DNA from: Niabella yanshanensis
GTDB lineage: Bacteria; Bacteroidota; Bacteroidia; Chitinophagales; Chitinophagaceae
Length of the DNA stretch: 64,000 nt
Direction: 5' to 3'
Assembly (NCBI RefSeq): GCF_034424215.1
Contig: NZ_CP139960.1
Location: 5,146,001-5,210,000, forward strand
Shown: positions 51,297-58,752 of the stretch, in pieces
How positions within the stretch are numbered: the first letter of the stretch is position 1
How the letters are laid out: each line of letters starts with the position of its first letter
Notes under the pieces: generated by a model
Seen by the model: only the letters and a program-made list of their open reading frames with translations
What the model was told of the DNA's origin: nothing
Database searches by the model: none
Program-made: the position numbers and the translations under genes

Positions 51297-52280
51297 ATGA
51301 AAAGAACAACCAAAGTACTGCTGGCAATCGCCGTTTTTATTGTGGCCGGGGTGTTCAGTACCTGGATCTACCTGGCTTTTTACCTGCCGCGGGCAAACCC
51401 TGCTCCCGATATCGTAATTGAAGCCACACCGGCGCGTATTACCAGGGGGCAGTATATAGCCCACCACGTGGCGGTATGTATGGATTGCCACAGCACCAAG
51501 GACTGGTCGAAATTTGCAGGGCCTTTGAGCGGCGGGCTGGGCGCCGGGGGCGAGCGGTTTGGAAAAGAAATGGGCTTTCCGGGTACACTGTATGCGCCCA
51601 ATATAACGCCCTTTAAGCTGGCAGGTTGGACAGATGGCGAGATATTAAGGGCTATTACCACGGGTGTAAATAAAGACGGTAAAGCCCTGTTTCCCTTAAT
51701 GCCCTATCATCATTACGGGCAAATGGATCAGGAAGATATTTACAGTATTATTGCTTATATCAGAACCCTTCGCCCCATCAATAATGAAGTGCCCGAAAGA
51801 GTGTTAGATTTCCCTGTCAGCCTGCTGGTAAATACCATGACTGCAGAAGCTGCCTTTGCTCCCCAACCTGATACTGCTAACAGGATATTATATGGGAAAT
51901 ACCTGGTGAATATGTCCGGCTGCGTAGACTGTCATAGCCAGGTGGAAAAGGGCGCTTTGATAGCCGGAACCGAATACGGGGGCGGCCGGGATTTTCAGCA
52001 GCCGGCGGGCATCGTTCGCTCGCCCAATATTACACCGGATCATAAGACAGGTATTGGCGGCTGGTCGGAACAGGGTTTTATACAACGGTTTAAACAATAT
52101 GCCGACAGCAGTTATAAAAGTCCTGTGATGACAGAACAAATGATCAATACGCCCATGCCCTGGCAAATGTATGCCGGCATGAGTGAAGCCGACCTGCAGG
52201 CTATTTATCAATACCTGCGAACGGTGGAGCCTATTCAAAATGCCGTACAACGATATCAACTTACGGGTGACCAAAAATAA
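51297..52280 (+). CDS. Diheme cytochrome c, membrane-anchored
   Basis: A 327-residue protein with one N-terminal membrane helix (VLLAIAVFIVAGVFSTWIYL) and two cytochrome c domains. Heme sites are CMDCH at residues 61-65 and CVDCH at 209-213. Candidate distal Met ligands lie in PLMPYHHYG and INTPMPWQMY. The paired layout resembles the electron-accepting diheme subunits that work with membrane dehydrogenases, but no dehydrogenase is adjacent. Function is periplasmic electron transfer; the partner is unknown. Confidence 0.92.
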   Translation: MKRTTKVLLAIAVFIVAGVFSTWIYLAFYLPRANPAPDIVIEATPARITRGQYIAHHVAVCMDCHSTKDWSKFAGPLSGGLGAGGERFGKEMGFPGTLYAPNITPFKLAGWTDGEILRAITTGVNKDGKALFPLMPYHHYGQMDQEDIYSIIAYIRTLRPINNEVPERVLDFPVSLLVNTMTAEAAFAPQPDTANRILYGKYLVNMSGCVDCHSQVEKGALIAGTEYGGGRDFQQPAGIVRSPNITPDHKTGIGGWSEQGFIQRFKQYADSSYKSPVMTEQMINTPMPWQMYAGMSEADLQAIYQYLRTVEPIQNAVQRYQLTGDQK

Positions 52281-53060
52281 AACACGCTGTCCCGGTGATA
52301 TATCCCCACCAATGGATAGAATATAAAATAGAGACATTGATTACAACTATACCTGTCTTTAGAGAGGCCCGGGAAGAAGTCCGGGACTGTACATTCCGAA
52401 AGTATCAGCCACCGCCGGATATCGTTTAGAACAGAAGTTTGGTGTGTAAGGTGTTTTTGGCGACCTGGCCATCTAAACGATAGTCAGAAAGACTTGTTTA
52501 TAATGAAGAATCCTGTTTTAGATAGAACCAGATGCAATAGCCCTGTCTTTTTTTTCGACAGCGGGGAGGATGTATGTTATGTTGGAAAAACATAATTTGT
52601 CCCCCAATAGTGTCTTTTTATTGCGGGGTGCTATTGTATTATAATTAAGTAATTTATTCTTTCCATTTTCATCCTCACAATAGCTACATTTGCGGCGCTG
52701 TAAGTTCTTTGTAAAAGATGTTGCTACCATTAATAATGGTAGCCAGCTGAGTGTCGGAAGTAGAAGTAGTTCAGCTAAAGCCAGCTCATAAATGAATGGC
52801 ATTTGATATCTGTTAATTATAACGCACCCGGATTCCGGGTGTCGCAGGATATAAAGAGGATTACCTCTTATTTTTTTTCTCATGTAAAACAACGGAGGGG
52901 GTATTCTTATCTTCTCCCTTTTTTTGTTTTGTGGAATGGCTATTGGGCAAAACGATCCGTTGAAACATATGACGATATAGAGGATTTAAACCTCAATGAG
53001 CAGCAGTGCCTTGTCGGGTGGGAAGTTTAACAATAATTCCCGGCAGGAAGCGTTATCTTT
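52281..53060. other. Gene-poor stretch at the start of the small-ORF islet
   Basis: About 780 bases after the cytochrome gene with no protein-like frame on either strand. No strong repeats or hairpins were seen. Several short open frames here are overlapping and lack any family pattern. Confidence 0.4.
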
Positions 53061-53065
53061 ATGAC

Positions 53066-53230
53066 ATGTGTAGTATCATTGTTGGCGACCTGGTAAAGTT
53101 ATTACCCCCTTTTTCTTCGAAGCATGTATATGAAGTGAAAGCTGTTAGCGGCGCCTACCTCACACTTTACCGGGAAAAGGAACATAAAGACCTGGTGATT
53201 TATATCAAATGCCTTCAAAAGATCAACTAA
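53066..53230 (+). CDS. Possible small protein, 54 residues
   Basis: From the ATG at 53066 the frame reads CSIIVGDLVKLLPPFSSKHV, YEVKAVSGAYLTLYREKE and ends KCLQKIN. The strand-rich, KOW-like rhythm (GDLVKLLPPFS...YEVKAVSGAYLTL) is typical of small Bacteroidota proteins, but no family is certain. Confidence 0.4.
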   Translation: MCSIIVGDLVKLLPPFSSKHVYEVKAVSGAYLTLYREKEHKDLVIYIKCLQKIN

Positions 53231-53609
53231 AGGGGAATAAAAGCGGGTTAAGCTTATCGTATAGTTTGGAAACGGTACACGGCAGCATTGATATTCATAC
53301 CCGCGCCTACGGATGCGAAAACATAACTGGTCCCAATAGTATGACCGGGCTTTTCCCTTTACAGATCAGGTCCGGTAAAGTAAGAACCGTGGCTACTCGT
53401 CCATTTGTTCGTTAGCCTGGTTAATCGGTATTTTTATGAATATCGCTGATATGCAGGTCGGCTTTGTCGACTGATGGTGCAGGAAGTAGCTGTTGGAAAT
53501 TACCGTTTGGGGTATATAGCTGCTTGTAGCAGTTATTTCTGAACGGGTTTTGAATCTGGTTGCGTTTTTTATCACAGGTAGATAAGACGGTTGCTACGGG
53601 CAGTGGGCT

Positions 53610-53867
53610 CTAGGGGTCTTCGCTATTCAGTCCTCCGGTTACTGCATCTTGTAAAATACCATACGGCGTAAGGTGAACCGTTATTATTTTTGTGTGGTTG
53701 ATTTTTATTAAACCCCTGTTTTCGAGCTCAACCAGCAGCACCAGCAACTTGTCTTTAGATACGGAGCATGTTTCAGTGAGGTCATTGATGTTAAGCCGGC
53801 GACAAGGATTAAACGTTTGCCTGCTTAAATGCTTTATACTTTGAAAGATTTCTATACTGGTGGTCAT
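53610..53867 (-). CDS. Small winged-helix-like protein
   Basis: An 85-residue protein. The order helix (SIEIFQSIKHLSR), helix-turn-helix (LNINDLTETCSVSKDKLLVL, then LVELENRGLIKI) and wing strands (HTKIITVHLTPYGI) matches a winged-helix DNA-binding domain with little else. It could be a regulator of the neighbouring small genes. No signal peptide. Family not recognised. Confidence 0.55.
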   Translation of the reverse strand: MTTSIEIFQSIKHLSRQTFNPCRRLNINDLTETCSVSKDKLLVLLVELENRGLIKINHTKIITVHLTPYGILQDAVTGGLNSEDP

Positions 53868-53929
53868 ATTAACTGGAATAAACTCAAAGGTTCAGATGCT
53901 TGCTTACTTGTTATGCAACTGACAGCCGT

Positions 53930-54142
53930 TTATTTTTTCATGTCTGTAACGATATACAGTAGTATTCCGCTGGATATGTCTTCATGCCAGGTGCAGTTAT
54001 TTAATTCGGTGGCTACTCCCTCCACGCGATTGCTCCAGGAAGAAATGGCATTGCCTGTAAAATATACCAGTCCTGTTGGAATGTCCTTATTGTTGAGTTG
54101 GATACGGAGTGCCTGGGGGCGCGATGTGTTATACTTCTTCAT
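53930..54142 (-). CDS. Hypothetical small protein, 70 residues
   Basis: Reads KKYNTSRPQALRIQLNNKDI, PTGLVYFTGNAISSW, and a C terminus HEDISSGILLYIVTDMKK. It looks like a compact beta-rich domain and is more protein-like than the overlapping frame on the other strand. No known family. It is codirectional with the winged-helix gene. Confidence 0.45.
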   Translation of the reverse strand: MKKYNTSRPQALRIQLNNKDIPTGLVYFTGNAISSWSNRVEGVATELNNCTWHEDISSGILLYIVTDMKK

Positions 54143-54261
54143 AAAAAAAGAATTTGTTTTAGAAAGTTGAAGGGCAATAAAACCAGCATTGTCTTGTTAT
54201 AAAATGGAACCGTAAGTAAAGCCACTGTAAAAGATCCGGACGATGTGTACTACCGGAATGA

Positions 54262-54573
54262 CTACTCCGGAGCTGTTTTATCGGAATACAGCAGCTGCTC
54301 CGTCATCCATTTAAATACAGATATCTCGCTCCGGGCCTCCAAAGGCAATTTGCAGCGTAATAATTGCTCCAGCAGGTGTAACTTCTGCTGGTTCAGCCGC
54401 TCATCAAAGGAAGCATAGTGGTTGATTAAAAACAGCACCTGTGCTCCATTGCTTTTGTCGAAGCTTCTGCGACTGGGAGGGCCTTCATATATCCGGGCCG
54501 CCACGCTCCAGTTATAGTGCACCATATCGAGATCATGTTTTTCAAAATGCATAAGAATGTTTTTAAAAGACAC
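54262..54573 (-). CDS. Hypothetical small protein, 103 residues
   Basis: A soluble helical protein (FKNILMHFEKHDLDMVHYNW; GAQVLFLINHYASFDERLNQ; HLLEQLLRCKLPLEARSEIS; VFKWMTEQLL). The C-terminal half is amphipathic. Nothing recognised. It is the most protein-like frame in the islet and is codirectional with the two genes to its left. Confidence 0.5.
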   Translation of the reverse strand: MSFKNILMHFEKHDLDMVHYNWSVAARIYEGPPSRRSFDKSNGAQVLFLINHYASFDERLNQQKLHLLEQLLRCKLPLEARSEISVFKWMTEQLLYSDKTAPE

Positions 54574-55094
54574 AATAGTGGTAGCTTTTGTATCTGTTTG
54601 CAGAAAATAATTGCCGGCTATTACCGGAAAAAAATCAAACGATCGAAGTTACCCGGATTCAAAAAAGAATGGAATGGGGGAGTATCTGAATAGAGAAGAA
54701 TCCGACACGGGCTATATTGAGCCTGTTTTATTGTATAGGATGCTTATGCGCTTCTTGTGAAGGTAAGCTTTTTATTACGAATAAAGATTTAATATAAAGG
54801 CCAATCTTAATGCTATGATTATCAAGGTTGCTGTTGAAGACATGGTAACCAATATGCCGACTTTGGGCGATAGGAGTACCCATAAAAGTACCCTGAAAAA
54901 TCTCGGCTTCCTTGCACGGGCCGGTAATAGCATTGATGAAATCCATGCCAACCGGAAGGACAATGGCTGTGAAATGTACCTTGTTTATAAAAAACGATTT
55001 AGTTAAGACCGTTAGATGGTATTTAAGGACCAGAGCTTATAAGATCGAGGCATATAAAAATACGGAGAACCTTCGTTGGTGGGATCATCGGTCG
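54574..55094. other. End of the small-ORF islet, nothing assigned
   Basis: About 520 bases with short overlapping frames on both strands (for example a 63-codon plus-strand frame at 54815-55006) that I cannot support as genes. No repeats, no RNA gene seen. Confidence 0.35.
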
Positions 55095-55823
55095 CTATTG
55101 GATATTCCGCAAATATATATTCCCAAATTTAGAGCTTAATTCGTATGCCGGCCCTTTTCCAGGAACAGCAGTAATGGATGTATAAAAATTTTTATCTTCT
55201 TTTTCAACGGGCTTCAGATCAAAATCGGAATAGATTTTTCCATAATGATTGGTCAGTTTTATTTTGCCCACCCGGGTTTCTTCGAGCCGGGCATCTATCT
55301 TTCCGTATTCTGTTTGTACAATAAGCGGGCCCGGATAGCTTTGTACTTCAACCAGGCCAAACTTCGACCGGACGGTTATATGATCTTTCACAGGCAGCAT
55401 TACTTCTATTTCGATATCGACATCATGGGTGCTGTAGGCTGACATTTTTTCGCCCTTGTGTGCTTCCCTGTATTGTTCAAAATCTGCTTTCGTTTCAAAT
55501 TGTTTTTTTACACCGTTTGATTCCACAAAATATAGCCGGTCGATATTTTTGAGGTCGATGGAATCTGATATCTGTAGCTTGCCGGCAACGGTTTGATCCA
55601 GCAATTCAAAGCGATTGTTCTGTTTATTGTTATTGATATTAACCGTAGCCTTTACATAGATCTCATCCCCGTTCCAGCTGCTTACTTTAACCTTAGGATA
55701 GCTGAACTGTAACAGAACCGGCTGGTCTTTAGAGGTTTTATATCTCTTTTCAATGATGTTTTGTGCTAATAAAAGCTGTAAGCTGCCCGTTAATAACAGG
55801 CAAAGCAATGCCCTTTTCATCAT
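55095..55823 (-). CDS. DUF4097-like exported beta-helix protein (distal)
   Basis: A 242-residue exported protein with signal peptide LLLTGSLQLLLAQ. It has repeated beta-strand periodicity with short conserved turns (VKVSSWNGDEIYVKATV; VRSKFGLVEVQSYPGPLIV; LTNHYGKIYSDF; SSKFGNIYLRN). The repeated KxFGxIxLxN-like turns are characteristic of DUF4097-type putative adhesin proteins, which in this phylum follow sigma-factor/anti-sigma genes. It lies 62 bases after its paralogue at 55886. Function is unknown. Confidence 0.8.
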   Translation of the reverse strand: MMKRALLCLLLTGSLQLLLAQNIIEKRYKTSKDQPVLLQFSYPKVKVSSWNGDEIYVKATVNINNNKQNNRFELLDQTVAGKLQISDSIDLKNIDRLYFVESNGVKKQFETKADFEQYREAHKGEKMSAYSTHDVDIEIEVMLPVKDHITVRSKFGLVEVQSYPGPLIVQTEYGKIDARLEETRVGKIKLTNHYGKIYSDFDLKPVEKEDKNFYTSITAVPGKGPAYELSSKFGNIYLRNIQ

Positions 55824-55885
55824 GGTATGAATTTTTGAATGAACAGGAAAAAATTATAATAAAAGGGAGAGGAGGGAACCTGCGC

Positions 55886-56698
55886 TTAATTTTTACGCAG
55901 GTAGATTTTTCCATAACTGGTTTTCAGGATCAGGTCGATACCGCCGCCATTGAGAGTTCCTTTGATCTCCGATGACCGGCCCCATTCCTTTAAACCTGTA
56001 AGATCTTCTCCGTCGCTATTTTTTTCTTTAAGCGGCTCTTTTTTAATATCCAGCCCATCGGCAGCATATATATTACCGTTTTGAGACGAAATATTGACAT
56101 TGGCCTTTAAGTCAGCGGGTATGCTCACATCAACAAATTTGTGAAGCGCAACCAGCGATACCGGGCTTTTTATGGTAGATGCAAATTTTGCAGTAAGCTC
56201 TCCGTAAATAGTTTTAGCATTTACCGGACCTGTGATATTGTTTAGGGCGATGGCATTATACATGGTGTTTACTTCCAGTTCTCCTTTAAAATTACTGATA
56301 TCCACACGTTTTCCGGCATCCATAACGCTGGTGGTTTTTACCTTTATGGTCATGGTATTGGGAACTTTTATGGTAAGACTGTCCTTGTCTCTTCTACCAA
56401 CATAGTCCACGTCCACTACATTTCCGTTTTCGCGCACACTTAAATTCAGACCTGTATTGTCTGTGAGGCCCGAGCCCGAAACCAGCCTTAGTCCGGCTGC
56501 TCTTTCGTCTTTTTCCTCAGCCTTTAGTGCCGGCGCCCCAAAAACAATTTCACTGCCGTCGTATCCTTCAATGTATACACCAGGGATATTTATGTTAAGC
56601 GTGCCTGTTTTCCGGGACAATTTAAATTGGCGATCCTGCGCACCGGCCATGGACACGAGTACTACCGACAGTATAATGGTTGTTATTATTTTTTTCAT
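55886..56698 (-). CDS. DUF4097-like exported beta-helix protein (proximal)
   Basis: A 270-residue protein with a signal peptide (IITTIILSVVLVSMAGAQ), then beta repeats (LNINIPGVYIEGYDGSEIVF; VDISNFKGELEVNTMYNAIA; GPVNAKTIYGELTAKF; VNISSQNGNIYAADG) ending in LKTSYGKIYLRKN. It shares its C-terminal SYGKIYLRN-type ending with the downstream paralogue. It starts 14 bases after the membrane HEAT protein, so it belongs to the sigma-factor operon. Probably an envelope-stress effector; inference. Confidence 0.8.
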   Translation of the reverse strand: MKKIITTIILSVVLVSMAGAQDRQFKLSRKTGTLNINIPGVYIEGYDGSEIVFGAPALKAEEKDERAAGLRLVSGSGLTDNTGLNLSVRENGNVVDVDYVGRRDKDSLTIKVPNTMTIKVKTTSVMDAGKRVDISNFKGELEVNTMYNAIALNNITGPVNAKTIYGELTAKFASTIKSPVSLVALHKFVDVSIPADLKANVNISSQNGNIYAADGLDIKKEPLKEKNSDGEDLTGLKEWGRSSEIKGTLNGGGIDLILKTSYGKIYLRKN

Positions 56699-56712
56699 TG
56701 TAATTGATGGTT

Positions 56713-57528
56713 TTAAAAATTTGTATTAGATCTCAACAGTACTGCATAAGCCTCATTGCGCACTGCATCAATAGTTAACGGGTTTTGAGTGATTTCCAGT
56801 AATTGTTGTTCTACTTTTGCTGCCTGTGCGGGTGACAGGGAAGCCAATAGTTCCATTTGTACCACCGGGTCGTCCTGTTTGTCAACTGAAGCTAAGATCA
56901 GGTTGCCAGCCTTTTCTCTTTTTTTAAGCACTTCCAGGGCTGCCAGGCGCACATTGCTGTTCTCATCATTGTTCATCGTAAAATAGAGGGATTTCATATC
57001 ATCGTCTGACAACGCCATGCTTTTGCCGGAAGCTAGAACTGCTGCCAGTCGTACAGATGAGCTTTCATCCTTTAGATCTTTTTGCCAGTGATCCGGCGCC
57101 GGTTGGGTTATGGACGCTGCACTGAGGTTGTTGACAGGAGGGGGCATGGTTACCCGGTTAATCTGCGGCACTGCCGCCACTTCCGGCGCTTCTGTTGGTT
57201 CCATCGCTACAACTGCAGAGGATGAACGCTTTATCGAATCTGGGGGGACTTCCGGCGTTGCCGTTTTATTTCCCCCTGTACGGACTATTGGCCGGTTCGC
57301 CCTTTGATCCTGTTGCAAAAGCACACCGATACCGATGACGACTGCAATCACAGCGGCGGCTGCCCACCAATACCGGAACCGGACGAGTTTTGCCGGTTTT
57401 GGCGCCCCAACCGGCGCCTGGATGCCCAGCCTGGCTTGCAGCTTGCCCAATATATCAGCATCAGGCGACTGGTCGTCAAACTGGTCCCGGTTTTCATCAA
57501 CAAATTTCTTTAACAGATCTCCCTTCAT
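56713..57528 (-). CDS. Membrane protein with HEAT-like repeats, probable anti-sigma partner
   Basis: A 271-residue protein: short cytoplasmic part (residues 1-50, LLKKFVDENRDQFDDQSPDA), one membrane helix (YWWAAAAVIAVVIGIGVLLQ), a Pro/Val-rich linker, and a C-terminal HEAT-repeat-like domain (SVRLAAVLASGKSMALSDDD; NVRLAALEVLKKREKAGN; DDPVVQMELLASLSPAQAAK). It starts one base after the ECF sigma-factor stop. Its topology and position match an anti-sigma factor whose periplasmic HEAT domain senses the signal. I cannot identify a recognised zinc-finger anti-sigma domain. Confidence 0.75.
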   Translation of the reverse strand: MKGDLLKKFVDENRDQFDDQSPDADILGKLQARLGIQAPVGAPKPAKLVRFRYWWAAAAVIAVVIGIGVLLQQDQRANRPIVRTGGNKTATPEVPPDSIKRSSSAVVAMEPTEAPEVAAVPQINRVTMPPPVNNLSAASITQPAPDHWQKDLKDESSSVRLAAVLASGKSMALSDDDMKSLYFTMNNDENSNVRLAALEVLKKREKAGNLILASVDKQDDPVVQMELLASLSPAQAAKVEQQLLEITQNPLTIDAVRNEAYAVLLRSNTNF

Positions 57529-57529
57529 A

Positions 57530-58078
57530 TTATACGGTCTCTTTTTGTAAAAGCGTCAGTATTTTCTTCCTGGCCCTATGGTATTGCGTTCGCACGGTGG
57601 CGTGCGAAATGCCTAGCAGTTCGGCGATTTCCTGCTGAGGTACGCCTTCCATTACATATAGGTTGACGATTGTTCTGAATCCTTCGGGCAATGCCTCGAT
57701 CGCTTTTTTTACACCTTCAACCTTCATTTCATACAGGTCTTCATCTTCGGCTTCCTCTTCTGCAACCTGGTCGCGGTAATCCTCAAAAACAAATACCCGT
57801 TTATGAGCCCGTAAAAAACTGATCGCTTTATTGGCTGCCACGCGCCTTGAGAAATTGGCAAAATGCTGGATCTCCCTGCCTTTCATAATTTCCTGGTATA
57901 ACGCCATAAATGCTTCCTGCAACAGGTCCTGGGCCTGGGCAAAGTCGGTAATTAAACGCAGGATCGTATTAAAAACCGCCTTATTGTAACGCAGGTAGAG
58001 TTCGGAGAAACACTCCGTACGGCCCTGCCGGCACAGCTCCATCAGCTCCTGGTCGTCTAAATTTTTAGATAGTTGCAA
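57530..58078 (-). CDS. ECF-type RNA polymerase sigma factor
   Basis: A 182-residue sigma-70 factor. Region 2 has FSELYLRYNKAVFNTILRLI and DFAQAQDLLQEAFMALYQEI. Region 4 has LPEGFRTIVNLYVMEGVPQQ and EIAELLGISHATVRTQYHRA, the -35-binding helix-turn-helix. It lacks regions 1 and 3 as expected. An acidic linker of about 15 residues with Glu/Asp runs (EEEAEDEDLYE) is longer than usual. First gene of the four-gene operon to 55095. No obvious autoregulatory promoter was identified. Confidence 0.92.
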   Translation of the reverse strand: MQLSKNLDDQELMELCRQGRTECFSELYLRYNKAVFNTILRLITDFAQAQDLLQEAFMALYQEIMKGREIQHFANFSRRVAANKAISFLRAHKRVFVFEDYRDQVAEEEAEDEDLYEMKVEGVKKAIEALPEGFRTIVNLYVMEGVPQQEIAELLGISHATVRTQYHRARKKILTLLQKETV

Positions 58079-58752
58079 TACGATCTCTTGTTTGCAGTGT
58101 TTTTAATTACCTTGTTTTTTACATTCTTTTTATTAAGGCGCGAGGTGTTGTAAAATGTTGCATGAATTTAAAAAAAAATAAAAAATTCTTTAAGTTCCTG
58201 AACCCATGGACGATGAAGACGGCGCCGGGTAGCTCAAAAACAACCTACAACCTCAACGCCGGTTGTCGCAGTCATCATTTAAATGCTGGCCTGCCGGCAG
58301 CCCGCGCCAGCAGCAGTTTCCCGGCCATACAGGCAAAAGAGTGGCTTCAATGTATTTAATTATCTGTGCATCTGTGGATATTTTAGTCATTAATCCCCAT
58401 CCACCTCATTGATGCTCCCTGTTCTCAAAATAAGGTATATATATAGAAGGAACAGGTCGGTAATTACTTTAAGTATAGTGACGAATTTGCCGTACCGGGA
58501 GAATCCTGATTTTTGCCGGCAGGCTAATAAGATCATGGCAGGAGCTCCGGCCTCCGGCCTCCATTATACGCATCTTTAGTCTTTTTTGTCCCTTTATTCT
58601 TTTGGTTTTGTGATGGTTAGCGGCTATCTTGCGCCTCTCTAAACACGCAGGCCTTATTAACTGGCGTAGTTACCAAAACTGCCCCCAAGCAACTCTAAAC
58701 TTTTAAAACTTTCAAAATAAGCAACAAACTAAACACTTAAAACAACCCTTAC
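58079..58752. other. Long divergent intergenic region
   Basis: About 670 bases between the sigma-factor operon and the rightward RCC1-like gene; it should contain both promoters. A short purine/pyrimidine palindrome, GGAGCTCC next to GGCCTCCGGCCTCC at about 58541-58562, is seen. No gene is evident. Confidence 0.45.

Noticed and set aside
53829-54170. 113-codon plus-strand frame in the islet
   Set aside because: It runs antisense to the more protein-like 70-residue minus-strand frame at 53930 and has no pattern of its own.
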